Of a stretch of DNA of 64,000 nucleotides, positions 1 to 9,121 are shown in pieces. Numbering within the stretch: position 1 is the stretch's first letter; each line of letters starts with the position of its first letter. The stretch is taken from the NCBI RefSeq assembly GCF_030440515.1, contig NZ_CP076543.1, positions 2,790,001 to 2,854,000 of the forward strand. Direction: 5' to 3'. Position numbers and translations under genes: made by a program. The notes beneath the pieces are model-generated. The model was not told the origin of the DNA. It searched no databases and saw nothing but the letters and a program-made list of their open reading frames with translations. The DNA is from Streptomyces xanthophaeus (GTDB lineage: Bacteria > Actinomycetota > Actinomycetes > Streptomycetales > Streptomycetaceae).

Positions 1-214
1 TCCTCTCGCGACCCCGGCTGTTTGGGTTGCCGGAGTCTTACGGGCAGGGAAGGAGGTCGCGACGCAGAGTGCACGCTCGACAACCTCCCGCTCACCACGG
101 TAGGCGTCCCATCGGTGACGCACCAGGAGAATGCGCATACAACGCGCCATCGGCGAACGGGGCTTTCAGGGGCGAATCGCGTGAAGGCCTTCTCGTCGAG
201 TAGCGTTGCCGACC
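1..214. other. Leading non-coding stretch
   Basis: No gene could be supported upstream of nucS. Several open frames cross this stretch on both strands, but they continue antisense or out of frame through nucS and have no family features. It presumably carries the nucS promoter and perhaps the end of an upstream feature outside the window. Confidence 0.4.
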
Positions 215-886
215 ATGCGTCTCGTCATTGCCCGCTGCTCCGTCGACTACGCGGGCCGGCTCACCGCCCATCTGCCCTCGGCACCCCGTCTGATCCTCGT
301 GAAGGCCGACGGCAGTGTCTCGATCCACGCGGACGACCGAGCGTACAAACCGCTCAACTGGATGTCGCCGCCGTGCACCCTCAAGGAGGGGAGCGGCGAT
401 GAGGCCAACATCTGGACGGTCATCAACAAGGCGGGCGAGAAGCTCATCATCACCATGGAGGAAGTCCTCCACGACTCCTCCCACGAGCTGGGCACCGACC
501 CGGGGCTCATCAAGGACGGCGTCGAGGCACATCTCCAGGAACTCCTCGCGGACCGCATCGAAACGCTGGGCGAGGGCTACACGCTGATCCGGCGCGAGTA
601 CATGACGGCGATCGGCCCGGTGGACATCCTGTGCCGGGACGCCTCGGGCGCGACGGTGGCCGTGGAGATCAAGCGCCGCGGCGAGATCGACGGTGTCGAG
701 CAGCTGACCCGCTACCTCGAACTCCTCAACCGCGACCCGCACCTGGCCCCGGTCCGGGGCATCTTCGCGGCCCAGGAGATCAAGCCGCAGGCGAAGGTCC
801 TGGCGACGGACCGCGGCATGGACTGCGTGGTCCTGGACTACAACGCGCTGCGCGGCATCGAGGACGACAAGCTCCGCCTGTTCTGA
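215..886 (+). CDS. nucS: Mismatch-specific endonuclease NucS (EndoMS)
   Basis: NucS is the non-canonical mismatch-repair nuclease of actinobacteria and archaea. It cuts both strands at G-T, G-G and T-T mismatches and works with the sliding clamp. The 223-residue product has the usual family length. The C-terminal nuclease core shows Asp137, Glu151-x-Lys153 (GPVDIL then VEIKRRG), and the extreme C-terminus DDKLRLF matches the beta-clamp-binding tail. I chose the ATG at 215 over an in-frame TTG three codons upstream because it gives the canonical MRLVIARC start. A perfect hairpin follows directly. Nothing looks altered, so an active enzyme is expected; Streptomyces lack MutS/MutL and rely on this gene for a low mutation rate. 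Confidence 0.95.
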   Translation: MRLVIARCSVDYAGRLTAHLPSAPRLILVKADGSVSIHADDRAYKPLNWMSPPCTLKEGSGDEANIWTVINKAGEKLIITMEEVLHDSSHELGTDPGLIKDGVEAHLQELLADRIETLGEGYTLIRREYMTAIGPVDILCRDASGATVAVEIKRRGEIDGVEQLTRYLELLNRDPHLAPVRGIFAAQEIKPQAKVLATDRGMDCVVLDYNALRGIEDDKLRLF

Positions 887-901
887 CCCGCTGCTGTACG
901 C

Positions 902-935
902 ACGACGGCTCCGTCCCGAGGGACGGAGCCGTCGT
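902..935. terminator. Bidirectional terminator between nucS and the NTPase gene
   Basis: A perfect 16-bp inverted repeat (arms 902-917 and 920-935, 2-base gap) lies between the convergent stop codons at 886 and 939. Its position and symmetry suit a shared terminator; it has no long U-run, as is common in Streptomyces. Confidence 0.8.
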
Positions 936-938
936 CGT

Positions 939-3434
939 TCACCGGTCGGTGGCCGGCGGGACGGCCGTGCCCGTACCCGTCTGGGTGGTGGCCGTCGGCG
1001 ACGGCGCGGCGGTCTCCGTCGGGGTGGGCGAGGGCTCGGCGCTCGTCGTCGGCGGCGTCGAAACGGACGTCGCCGGCGGGGACTTCGGCGGTGTCGGGGA
1101 CGGGCGGCGCGACGGGGTACGGGCGGGACTGCGGCCCGGGGTCGGGGCGGCGCTCTGCCCGGGCTCCGGGGATTCCGCCGGCGGGGCCGATACGGGCGGC
1201 TCCGGTGCAGGATCGTTCCCGCTGTTGACGGCGGTCGTGGCTGACTCCGTGACCGTGGGGGTGGCGGACACCGCCGGTTCCTGCGCCGGCGGCGCGGTGT
1301 CCGAGGAGCTCAGCGCCAGGCTCACGACGGTGCCCAGTACCACCACCGTCAGCGCGCCCGCGCCGGCCAGCAGCACGAGCCGGCGACGGCCGCGGGCCGC
1401 CGGGACCGGTGCGGTGGCGGGCCGGGGCGCGGCGGGCGGCGCGGGCTTCGGATTCAGCGGGAAGGCGTCCTCGAAGACCTCGGACAGCGTCGTGGGCGCC
1501 TCCGAGCGGGCGGTCACCGGCACGACGGGGGTCATCCGGGTCACCGCCTCCGCGGAGACCGGGACCACGGGGGCGACGCGGGGCCCGGGGGCCGCCTTGG
1601 CCGTGGGAGCCACGGGGGCCACCTTGGCCGTGGGGGCCTCGGAGGCCGCCGGGGCCACCGCCTTGGGCCCCAGGGCGGCCTTGGGGGCGGGAGCGGCCGG
1701 GGTGGCCACCGTGACGGCCTCCGGAGCCGCCGCCGGAACGGCGGGCGCCTCCAGTCGCAGCGGGGGTGACACGGCCGCCCCGGCCGTCTCCCGGTCGACG
1801 ACCAGCGCCAGCGCCCGCCGCCCCGCGACCGTGCCCCGCTTGTCCGCCAGGGCGCCCCGCAGCCCGATCGAGGTCTCCAGCTCGGCCCGCGCCCGGTCCA
1901 ACCGCTCCTCGCACAGGGCCAGCACACCGAGTTCGTGATGGAAGTAGGCCTGCTCGGCGACCTCGCCGGCCTTGCGCGCGGCCTCCGCTCCCGAGCGCAG
2001 CACGCGCTCCCAGGCCTCCCAGTGCAGCGAGGCCGCGAACGCCGGAGCCGCCGTGCGCGCCAGCAGCACCGCCGCGACCACGTCCGCACCGGCCAGCGCC
2101 GCCAGCACCGCGTCCGCCTCCGCCGCGACGCGCGCCGGGACCACCGAGGCGTGCCCGGTCCACCAGGCGTAGTGCCGGGCGGCCGTACGGGCCTCCTCCG
2201 ACGCGGTGTCCCCGTAGCCGACCTCCTCCAGCTGCCGTGCGACGCCCGACGCCAGCCGGTACCGCGTCCCGACGGGCGTCAGCAGCCCGCAGCCCAGCAG
2301 TTCCGCCACCGCCGTGTCGGCGTGGGTGTCCCCCACGAGCGCGGGCAGGTGCGCGTGGTGCGGCAGCTCGCCGCCCAGCGCGCACGCGATCCGCAGGGCC
2401 GCGCGCGCCGACTCGCTGACCCGCGAGGCCAGCAGCTCCGCCGGGGCTGCGCCCTCGGCGAGGGTCGGCAGCGGTACGTGCACGGCGTCGCGCGGGCGCT
2501 CCTCGAAGACGCCGGGCTCCTCCTCCTCGTCGTCCTCGTCGCTTCGGTTGAGCTCGTCCCGCTGCCGCAGCAGCGCGGCGGCCTGGACGAAGCGCAGGGG
2601 CAGCCCCTCGGAGGCGAAGCGCAGGTCCCCCGCCCAGGCGGTCTCCTCGTCCGTCAGCGGCCGTCCGACGCCCGCCTCCAGCAGTTCCAGGCAGTCGGCC
2701 TTGCCCAGTCCGGCGAGGAAGACCTCCTCGATGTGCGAGTCGTCGGAGGGGGCCCGGGTGTCCGGGGTCGCGGCCAGCAGGTAGGCGCACTCGGGGGTGG
2801 CGCGCATCAGCTCGTCGAGGGCGGGCCCGCCCATCTCCAGGTCGTCCAGGAGGACGACGGCGCCTATCTCCCGTACGCGGGCCAGGAGCTCGGCCCGTCC
2901 GGGGCGCTGCTGCTCGGCCTCGTACACGGTCGCGTAGAGGGCGTGGAGCAGTTCTCCGGGCTGCTGGTGCCCGTATCCGCTGAGCCGTACGACGCCGTCG
3001 GGCGCGAGGCCCGCGCACCGGTCGGCGACCGCGTCGAGCAGGGCGCTGCGGCCGGATCCCGAGGGACCGGTCAGCCGTACGGACCGGCCCCGGCCCAGCA
3101 GGCGCACCAGACGCTCCCGCTCCTCCTCGCGCTCCAGCAGGGGGCGGGCGGGAACGGCGGGGCCGGGCAGTACGGGCGGCCGTGCGGCGGCGGCGCGGGC
3201 CGCGCGGGCGGCCGCGTCGCGCTTGGCGGGCCGGGCCGGCTCGGTGCCGGGGCGCAGCGGTTCGATCTCGCTGCCGTCGACCGGGTTGACGGTGAGGGCG
3301 AACTCGCCCGCGGTCAGGCTGACGACCCGGGCGGGCCCGGGCGCCGCGGGTGTCGCGCCCGTGGTGGGCGCCGCGGGCGCGGAGCCGCCCGTGGGCTGCC
3401 CGTGCTGCTCGCTCTGCCCCTGTGTACGGTCCAT
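939..3434 (-). CDS. Membrane-tethered STAND/AAA-type NTPase with Pro/Ser/Thr-rich outer tail
   Basis: The 831-residue protein has a P-loop NTPase region near the N-terminus: Walker A GPSGSGRS at 123-130 and a Walker B-like LLDD at 195-198. A helical, Ala/Leu-rich middle part resembles the downstream domains of LuxR-type STAND ATPases, but no LuxR helix-turn-helix is visible. Repetitive Ala/Pro/Lys linker follows, then one hydrophobic segment at about 686-708. The last 120 residues are almost entirely Pro, Ser, Thr and Ala, as in exported, possibly glycosylated, stalks. The topology suggests a cytoplasmic ATPase with an extracytoplasmic tail; the specific function is unknown. It is convergent with nucS and transcribed alone. 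Confidence 0.75.
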   Translation of the reverse strand: MDRTQGQSEQHGQPTGGSAPAAPTTGATPAAPGPARVVSLTAGEFALTVNPVDGSEIEPLRPGTEPARPAKRDAAARAARAAAARPPVLPGPAVPARPLLEREEERERLVRLLGRGRSVRLTGPSGSGRSALLDAVADRCAGLAPDGVVRLSGYGHQQPGELLHALYATVYEAEQQRPGRAELLARVREIGAVVLLDDLEMGGPALDELMRATPECAYLLAATPDTRAPSDDSHIEEVFLAGLGKADCLELLEAGVGRPLTDEETAWAGDLRFASEGLPLRFVQAAALLRQRDELNRSDEDDEEEEPGVFEERPRDAVHVPLPTLAEGAAPAELLASRVSESARAALRIACALGGELPHHAHLPALVGDTHADTAVAELLGCGLLTPVGTRYRLASGVARQLEEVGYGDTASEEARTAARHYAWWTGHASVVPARVAAEADAVLAALAGADVVAAVLLARTAAPAFAASLHWEAWERVLRSGAEAARKAGEVAEQAYFHHELGVLALCEERLDRARAELETSIGLRGALADKRGTVAGRRALALVVDRETAGAAVSPPLRLEAPAVPAAAPEAVTVATPAAPAPKAALGPKAVAPAASEAPTAKVAPVAPTAKAAPGPRVAPVVPVSAEAVTRMTPVVPVTARSEAPTTLSEVFEDAFPLNPKPAPPAAPRPATAPVPAARGRRRLVLLAGAGALTVVVLGTVVSLALSSSDTAPPAQEPAVSATPTVTESATTAVNSGNDPAPEPPVSAPPAESPEPGQSAAPTPGRSPARTPSRRPSPTPPKSPPATSVSTPPTTSAEPSPTPTETAAPSPTATTQTGTGTAVPPATDR

Positions 3435-3626
3435 GACCCAGTCCCCCGATCGCGGGCCGCGCGCCTCGCCGTCGTACCGCCCGGCCTTCGCGCACCCGCT
3501 GTCGCCACCGGTCCGGTTTCCGCCCGAACCCTAGACCGTGGCCGGTCGTGCGGGAAACCGCAGGGGTGCGATCACCACCGGACCGTTACGTTTGCGCAGG
3601 GAATACGGAGGTCAGCGGCCTGCCCG

Positions 3627-3950
3627 TCAGACGCGGGGCAGGGACTCCGCTTCCAGGCCGCCTTCGATCGCGAGGATCCGGTGCAGCCGGGTCGCGACGA
3701 GCAGCCGCTGCATCTGCGGCGGCACGCCGCGCAGGACCAGGCGCCGGCCGGTCCGGCCGGCCCGGCGGTGCGCTCCCATGATCACGCCGAGGCCGGTCGC
3801 GTCCCAGGAGTCGAGCCCCGTGAGATCGAGGACGAGATCGCCCTGTCCGTCGTCGAGGGCGGAGTGGAGGGCCGTACGGGCGTCCGCCGCGCTGCGCACG
3901 TCGAGGCGGCCCCCGACAGCGAGTTCGGCGTGGTCGCCCCTGATGTGCAT
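3627..3950 (-). CDS. STAS-domain protein (anti-anti-sigma factor-like)
   Basis: The protein is a single STAS domain of about 107 residues, related to SpoIIAA/RsbV-type antagonists that release sigma factors by binding anti-sigma kinases. The conserved loop reads DSWDATGLGV: Thr52 occupies the site that is a phosphorylatable Ser in SpoIIAA. I chose the ATG at 3950 because a GGGAG ribosome-binding site sits five bases upstream; an in-frame TTG at 4004 would add 18 residues. No RsbW-like kinase gene is adjacent, so its partner must be elsewhere. Identity of the domain is clear; the pathway is inferred. Confidence 0.85.
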   Translation of the reverse strand: MHIRGDHAELAVGGRLDVRSAADARTALHSALDDGQGDLVLDLTGLDSWDATGLGVIMGAHRRAGRTGRRLVLRGVPPQMQRLLVATRLHRILAIEGGLEAESLPRV

Positions 3951-4125
3951 GTGTACTCCCGGCGGTACTGCGTACGTATGGTCCGACTGGTCCGTGGTCG
4001 GCAACTCTCACTGCAACTGACTGCCCCACGGGCAGGGAAGTTGCCGACCGTGAGCGAACCGATACCTAATTCACCCTGAGGGGTGACGGCATTCGAACGG
4101 TGGTGCTCCGTGGCAGAGCCAGGCC

Positions 4126-4974
4126 TCAGTGCTTGTAGAAGCCCTGGCCGCTCTTGCGGCCGATGTCCCCGGCGTCCACCATCCGGCGCATGAGCTCCGG
4201 CGGGGCGAACTTCTCGTCCTGGGACTCGGTGTAGATGTTGCTGGTGGCGTGCAGCAGGATGTCGACGCCCGTGAGGTCGGCGGTGGCCAGGGGGCCCATC
4301 GCGTGCCCGAAGCCGAGCTTGCAGGCGATGTCGATGTCCTCGGCGGAGGCCACGCCCGACTCGTACAGCTTGGCGGCCTCGACGACCAGCGCGGAGATCA
4401 GGCGGGTCGTGACGAAGCCGGCGACGTCGCGGTTGACGACGATGCAGGTCTTGCCGACGGACTCGGCGAACGCCCGGGTGGTGGCGAGGGTTTCGTCGCT
4501 CGTCTTGTAGCCGCGCACGAGCTCGCACAGCTGCATCATCGGGACGGGCGAGAAGAAGTGGGCGCCGACGACCCGCTCCGGACGCTCCGTCACGGCCGCG
4601 ATCTTCGTGATCGGGATGGCGGAGGTGTTGGAGGCGAGGATCGTGTCCTCGCGGACGATCTTGTCCAGGGCGCGGAAGATCTCGTGCTTGATCTCGATCT
4701 TCTCGAAGGCCGCCTCCACCACGATGTCGACGTCGGCGACCGCGTCGAGGTCCGTGGTGGTGGTGATGCGGGCGAGCGCGGCCTCGGCGTCCTCGGCCGT
4801 CAGCTTGCCCTTGGAGACGAACTTGTCATAGGAGGCCTTGATTCCGTCCGTGCCACGGGTCAGCGCGGCCTCGGTGACGTCACGGAGTACGACGTCCCAA
4901 CCCGCCTGAGCGGAGACCTGCGCGATTCCGGAACCCATGAGTCCGGCACCGATGACGGCGAGCTTCCCAGCCAC
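4126..4974 (-). CDS. 3-hydroxybutyryl-CoA dehydrogenase
   Basis: This is an NAD(P)-dependent short-chain 3-hydroxyacyl-CoA dehydrogenase, acting in butyrate, polyhydroxyalkanoate or ethylmalonyl-CoA metabolism. The 282-residue length is typical. The N-terminus has the Rossmann signature VIGAGLMGSGIAQ, followed by the acidic residue region, EAAFEKIEIK and SNTSAIPIT. The catalytic His-Glu region appears as RVVGAHFFSPVPMMQLCELV, and the protein ends in the family motif KSGQGFYKH. The GTG start at 4974 is preceded by GAGGGG. It is transcribed alone on the minus strand. Confidence 0.93.
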   Translation of the reverse strand: MAGKLAVIGAGLMGSGIAQVSAQAGWDVVLRDVTEAALTRGTDGIKASYDKFVSKGKLTAEDAEAALARITTTTDLDAVADVDIVVEAAFEKIEIKHEIFRALDKIVREDTILASNTSAIPITKIAAVTERPERVVGAHFFSPVPMMQLCELVRGYKTSDETLATTRAFAESVGKTCIVVNRDVAGFVTTRLISALVVEAAKLYESGVASAEDIDIACKLGFGHAMGPLATADLTGVDILLHATSNIYTESQDEKFAPPELMRRMVDAGDIGRKSGQGFYKH

Positions 4975-5130
4975 TACACACCCCTCGTTTCCCTACGGCA
5001 CAGTCACGTAGCCACTCCGGCGGAGACTAGCGCCCGGGCGGTGCGGTGTGACCGTGAAGTAACACGCGTCACGTCTCAGATGACGGACATCACACCGGTA
5101 CGGCCCAGCAGCCCTGCCCGGCCGTCCAGT

Positions 5131-5673
5131 TCACCCGCCGTCGGCCACGGTGCACTTCTCGGCCAGTGCGCGCAGCCGCCTCAGCTCCTTGCGCGCGGCG
5201 CCGAGGTGGCCGATCTCGACGGCCATGGCGCCGCGGCCCGCGAGGTAGTGCGCATCGGCCTCGGCCTGCGCGTCCGCCTGTGGCCGCGCACAGATCTGCC
5301 GTTGCAGGAAGCGGAGCTGCGACACGATGTCGCGTGCCGTGGGGAGGTACGCCGGCGCGGGCCCGGGCTCCGCGCGCAGCATGTCCTTCGCGTAGTCCCA
5401 GACCCTCGCGTCGTGCTCGGCGGCGCCCGGTTCGCCCGGATGGTGCGGATGGTCCGCCCAGGCGGCGGCGTGCTCGCGCAGGTCGTCGAGGCGGTCGAGG
5501 GCTTCCCCCAGGCGCCCGGCGGCCACGGCCGCGCGCGCGGCCTGGGCGCACCCGGCCGGTTCACCGCGGACGTCCGGGTCCCGCCGCCCGTGCCGGGTGG
5601 CGAGGAAGCCCGCCAGGAGATCGATCTGCTGGGCGGCCTCGGCCAGGCGCCAGATGTAGTACACGTCGGCCAC
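5131..5673 (-). CDS. Conserved hypothetical protein (Ala/Arg-rich helical)
   Basis: The 180-residue product is rich in Ala, Leu and Arg, with no signal peptide, membrane segment or recognisable motif. It begins MADVYYIWRLAEAAQQIDLL and looks like a mainly helical cytosolic protein. The start is ATG with an upstream GAG-rich ribosome-binding site. It diverges from the cobalamin adenosyltransferase gene about 100 bp away. No function is assigned. Confidence 0.65.
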   Translation of the reverse strand: MADVYYIWRLAEAAQQIDLLAGFLATRHGRRDPDVRGEPAGCAQAARAAVAAGRLGEALDRLDDLREHAAAWADHPHHPGEPGAAEHDARVWDYAKDMLRAEPGPAPAYLPTARDIVSQLRFLQRQICARPQADAQAEADAHYLAGRGAMAVEIGHLGAARKELRRLRALAEKCTVADGG

Positions 5674-5777
5674 TTCGCCGCTCCCCCGTCCCGGGGCCCG
5701 CGGCCCCCACCGGACGGTACGCGGGCGGCGGTGACCTCGCCCGGAATTTTCCCGGCGGGCCCGTCTACCCTGGCCGC

Positions 5778-6350
5778 ATGGTGAACCTCACGCGCATCTA
5801 CACCCGTACCGGCGACAAGGGCACGACCGCCCTGGGCGACATGAGCCGCACCGCCAAGACCGACGTGCGGATCTCCGCGTACGCCGACGCGAACGAGGCC
5901 AACGCGGCCATCGGGACGGCGATCGCGCTCGGCGGTCTGCCGGCGGACGTGGTGAAGGTCCTGGTCCGCGTGCAGAACGACCTGTTCGACGTCGGCGCGG
6001 ACCTGTGCACCCCGGTGGTCGAGAACCCGGAGTACCCGCCGCTGCGCGTGGAGCAGTTCTACGTGGACAAGCTGGAGGCGGACTGCGACCACTTCCTGGA
6101 GCAGGTGGAGAAGCTGCGCAGCTTCATCCTCCCCGGCGGCACCCCCGGTGCGGCCCTGCTGCACCAGGCGTGCACGGTGGTCCGGCGTGCCGAGCGTTCG
6201 ACGTGGGCGGCGCTGGAGGTGCACGGCGAGGTGATGAACCCGCTGACCGCCACCTACCTGAACCGGCTCTCCGACCTCCTGTTCATCCTGGCCCGGGTGG
6301 CCAACAAGGAGGTCGGGGACGTTCTGTGGGTGCCGGGCGGCGAGCGCTAG
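5778..6350 (+). CDS. Cob(I)yrinic acid a,c-diamide adenosyltransferase (PduO/MMAB type)
   Basis: The enzyme transfers the adenosyl group of ATP to cob(I)alamin, making adenosylcobalamin for mutases and B12-dependent ribonucleotide reductase. The 190-residue size and the N-terminal TRIYTRTGDKGTTALGDMSR, an ATP-binding signature, are those of the PduO family. Other family features are VQNDLFDVGADLCTP, LPGGTPGAALLHQACTVVRRAER and the final LNRLSDLLFILARVANK. The ATG at 5778 gives the usual MVNLTRIYTRTG start. Its TAG stop codon touches the palindromic element that follows. Confidence 0.95.
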   Translation: MVNLTRIYTRTGDKGTTALGDMSRTAKTDVRISAYADANEANAAIGTAIALGGLPADVVKVLVRVQNDLFDVGADLCTPVVENPEYPPLRVEQFYVDKLEADCDHFLEQVEKLRSFILPGGTPGAALLHQACTVVRRAERSTWAALEVHGEVMNPLTATYLNRLSDLLFILARVANKEVGDVLWVPGGER

Positions 6351-6525
6351 GACGTGTCCGCAAAGTAGCGCCGGCCGCCCGGAGGGCGGGCCCCCGTGGC
6401 GTCTGGTGCCGTGCATCGCAAGGCGGAGGGCCGCCCTTGTACTGGACGTACTCGGGCGGCCCGACAACGCGGCGAGGTGCGGTGCCAGGCGCCGCGGGGC
6501 AGGCGGGACTTTGCGGACACGTCCT
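6349..6525. mobile_element. MITE-like long imperfect palindrome
   Basis: The ends are perfect 18-bp inverted repeats (6349-6366 and 6508-6525; core GGACGTGTCCGCAAAGT). The interior is also a near-continuous imperfect palindrome, centred near 6446, so the RNA would fold into one long hairpin. It has no coding capacity. The left end overlaps the TAG stop of the adenosyltransferase gene and the right end overlaps the stop codon of the convergent membrane-protein gene, so it occupies the whole intergenic space. This fits a non-autonomous transposon relic that now also serves as terminator. No clear target duplication is visible. Confidence 0.7.
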
Positions 6526-7109
6526 TAACGCTGACGCTCGGTCCGGGCCAGCGGCCGCTCCCCGGCGTCGTCCGGGACGGCCGGGGCCTTGCTCGGCCAG
6601 ATCGTGTACGCCGCGGCGACCAGGGCGTGGATCCCGACCGCCCGCAGGGCGCCGTACTGCCAGCCCTGGAGCGAGCTGACGTCGCCCGCGTCGCCCACGT
6701 ACCAGATCGCCACCTGCAGCAGCGTCAGCGCGACGGCGGCGGCGATCACCGTACGGACCCAGAGTTTCCACTCGTGCCGGGCCCGCGCCTTCCCGTACCC
6801 GGGACCCGCCGGCTTCGGTCCCCCCGCCAGCCGGTACGCGGCGTGCCCGTCGAGCCACTTGATCGTGTAGTGGCCGTAGGCGACGGTGTAGCCGATGTAC
6901 AGGGCGGCCAGTCCGTGCTTCCAGTCCGGCTCGGCGCCGTTCTTGAGGTCGAGCGTGGTGACCACCAGCAGGACCAGCTCCATCAGGGGCTCGCACAGCA
7001 GGACCGCCGCCCCCAGCCTGGGCATCTTCGCGAGGTAGCGCAGGGCCAGGCCGGCCGCCAGCAGTACCCAGAAACCGACCTCACAGGCGATGATCAGCGC
7101 GACGATCAT
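6525..7109 (-). CDS. Conserved integral membrane protein
   Basis: The 194-residue protein has four or five hydrophobic segments, starting MIVALIIACEVGFWVLLAAG, and a charged loop containing GYGKARARHEWKLWVRT. The pattern resembles the uncharacterised actinobacterial 'integral membrane protein' family; function is unknown. The ATG at 7109 was preferred to earlier in-frame codons because hydrophobicity begins immediately after it and the upstream extension is Arg/Thr-rich with no membrane character. The gene diverges from the histidine kinase gene. Confidence 0.75.
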   Translation of the reverse strand: MIVALIIACEVGFWVLLAAGLALRYLAKMPRLGAAVLLCEPLMELVLLVVTTLDLKNGAEPDWKHGLAALYIGYTVAYGHYTIKWLDGHAAYRLAGGPKPAGPGYGKARARHEWKLWVRTVIAAAVALTLLQVAIWYVGDAGDVSSLQGWQYGALRAVGIHALVAAAYTIWPSKAPAVPDDAGERPLARTERQR

Positions 7110-7272
7110 GGGACTCTCCGTCCGCTCGGGTTCTCCGTTCCCTCCCAGACTCCCGTCCGGCCGGGCCCGATACGTCGTCTCCATTGACCATGTGGGCCTG
7201 CATCGTTCGATGTACCCGCACCTCGGCCTCTCCGCCGACGTGCGGGGCCCGCGCACCCTGTTGGATGGGAAC

Positions 7273-8457
7273 GTGACCGAGAAGAGCCTGCGCCCCCACC
7301 GTGACGACGTCTTCCTCGCGGTGGTCAGCACGGCCGCCGGCCTGGGCTTCTGGTCGCTCGGGGTCTACAGCAGCCCCGGCCGGGACTTCCTGCCGGCCTG
7401 GGCGGCCCTGGTCCCCCTCGTGGCCCTCGGCGCGATGGAGCTGCTGCGCCGCACCAAGCCGAATCTGACCCTGGCCGTCGGCACCGCCGGGGTGGTCGCC
7501 GATCAGTTCACGGTCGGCAGCCTCGCCACCGTCGTGATCTTCACCGACCTGATGTACGCCGCCGTCGTGTACGGAAAACCGGCCATGGCCCGGCGGCTCC
7601 CGGTCTCCACCGGCCTGATCACCGTCGTCGTCACCATCGCCTCGCTGGCCTGGCTGCGCACCCCGCAGGCCCTGCTGATCGGTGCGATCACCGGCATCGT
7701 GAGCTTCGGCCCGGCCCTGACCGGCGCCACCCTGCGCAACCACCGCGAGGCCGCCGAGGCGGCCCGGCTGCGCGCCGAGCAGACCGCGCTGCTGGCCGAG
7801 ATGGACCGCAGCCAGGCCGTGGCGGCCGAGCGCGCCCGGATGGCCCGGGAGCTGCACGACATGGTGGCCAACCACCTCTCCGCCATCGCCATCCACTCCA
7901 CCGCCGCGCTCTCCATCGACACGGCCGCGACGAGCCGGGACGCGCTCGGGGTGATCCGCGAGAACAGCGTGCAGGGGCTGGCCGAAATGCGCCGGCTGAT
8001 CGGGCTGCTGCGGGATGCCGGCGGTGACAAGGAACCGGTCGCCGTGCCCTCGCTGGACGGCCTGGACGCCCTGGTCGGGCAGGCGAGGACCAACGGCTCG
8101 GCGAGCGGGCTGACGTTCGTGCTCCAGGACGACCGGACCTCCGGGGAGCCGGCGGCGGCGCCCGTGGAGCTGGCCGCGTACCGGATCGTGCAGGAGTCGC
8201 TGACCAATGCCCTCAAGCACGCCGCCCCGGGCACCGTCACGGTTCGGGTGGCGCACACCGACGGGCTGCTGACCGTGACGGTGGACTCGCCCTTCGGAAA
8301 CCGGCCGGGCCCCCGCGCCCCGGGCTCGGGGGCCGGGCTGATCGGTATGCGGGAGCGGACGGAGCTGCTGGGCGGGGAGTTCGCGGCGGGGCGGTCCGGT
8401 GCGGTGTGGCAGGTACGGGCGACACTGCCCGCGGAGGAGAAGGCGGTGGAGGCATGA
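7273..8457 (+). CDS. Sensor histidine kinase, NarL/DesK class (HisKA_3)
   Basis: The product is about 394 residues. Four or five N-terminal membrane helices (about residues 12-140) precede a coiled linker and a HisKA_3 dimerisation domain with phospho-acceptor His195 in ARELHDMVANHL. A HATPase_c domain follows (AYRIVQESLTNALKHA and GLIGMRERTELLGGEF). There is no large extracellular sensor domain, so the signal is probably sensed in or at the membrane. The GTG at 7273, preceded by GATGGGAAC, is the most likely start; earlier in-frame starts would add a non-hydrophobic tail. Its stop overlaps the regulator start by four bases (ATGA). Confidence 0.9.
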   Translation: MTEKSLRPHRDDVFLAVVSTAAGLGFWSLGVYSSPGRDFLPAWAALVPLVALGAMELLRRTKPNLTLAVGTAGVVADQFTVGSLATVVIFTDLMYAAVVYGKPAMARRLPVSTGLITVVVTIASLAWLRTPQALLIGAITGIVSFGPALTGATLRNHREAAEAARLRAEQTALLAEMDRSQAVAAERARMARELHDMVANHLSAIAIHSTAALSIDTAATSRDALGVIRENSVQGLAEMRRLIGLLRDAGGDKEPVAVPSLDGLDALVGQARTNGSASGLTFVLQDDRTSGEPAAAPVELAAYRIVQESLTNALKHAAPGTVTVRVAHTDGLLTVTVDSPFGNRPGPRAPGSGAGLIGMRERTELLGGEFAAGRSGAVWQVRATLPAEEKAVEA

Positions 8458-9107
8458 CCATTCGGGTGGTGGTGGCGGAGGATCAGGGCGCGGTCCGGGC
8501 CGGGCTGGTGCTCATCCTGCGCAGCGCGGGTGACGTGGAGGTGGTGGGCGAGGCGGGCGACGGGGAGGAAGCGGTGCGCCTGGCCCGGGAGCTGCGGCCG
8601 GATCTCGTCCTCATGGACGTGCAGATGCCCCGGCTCGACGGGGTGTCCGCGACCCGTCAGGTGGTCTCGGAGGGCCTGGCCGACGTCCTGGTCCTGACCA
8701 CCTTCGACCTCGACGAGTACGTCTTCGGGGCGCTGCGGGCGGGGGCCGCGGGCTTCCTGCTGAAGAACGCGGACGCCGCCGAGCTGATCGCGGCGGTACG
8801 GACCGTCGCACGCGGGGAGGGCCTGATCGCCCCGGCGGTGACCAGGCGGCTGATCGCGGAGTTCGCGGCGCCCCGCCCGGCGCGGCCCGCTCCGGCGCCG
8901 GAGCGGGCCGCGGCGGTCGCCTCCCTCACGCGGCGGGAGCGGGAGGTGCTGAGCGCACTGGGCGAGGGCCTGTCGAACGCGGAGATCGCCGAGCGCCTGG
9001 AGATGGCGGAGGCGACGGCCAAGACGCACGTCAGCAGGCTGCTCGGCAAGCTGGAGCTGCGCAGCAGACTCCAAGCGGCGGTGCTGGCACAGGAGTTGGG
9101 GATATAG
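8454..9107 (+). CDS. NarL/FixJ-family response regulator
   Basis: The 217-residue regulator has an N-terminal receiver domain with phospho-acceptor Asp55 (VLMDVQMPR), conserved Thr (LVLTTFDLDEY) and Lys (FLLKNADAAEL). The C-terminal LuxR-type helix-turn-helix reads LTRREREVLSALGEG and NAEIAERLEMAEATAKTHVS. It is translationally coupled to the kinase through the ATGA overlap, so the two form a cognate pair. The target genes are not evident. The chitinase gene lies next downstream on the same strand, but it has its own operators and need not belong to this pair. Confidence 0.93.
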   Translation: MTIRVVVAEDQGAVRAGLVLILRSAGDVEVVGEAGDGEEAVRLARELRPDLVLMDVQMPRLDGVSATRQVVSEGLADVLVLTTFDLDEYVFGALRAGAAGFLLKNADAAELIAAVRTVARGEGLIAPAVTRRLIAEFAAPRPARPAPAPERAAAVASLTRREREVLSALGEGLSNAEIAERLEMAEATAKTHVSRLLGKLELRSRLQAAVLAQELGI

Positions 9108-9121
9108 GCGAACGGGCGCGC

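Noticed and set aside
1935..4079. Long plus-strand open frame (over 700 codons) opposite the NTPase and STAS genes
   Set aside because: It is antisense to two well-supported genes, has Gly/Arg/Gln-rich composition without motifs, and is a typical by-product of high G+C.
5674..5777. Cobalamin riboswitch before the adenosyltransferase gene
   Set aside because: The gap is too short and has no B12-box-like sequence.
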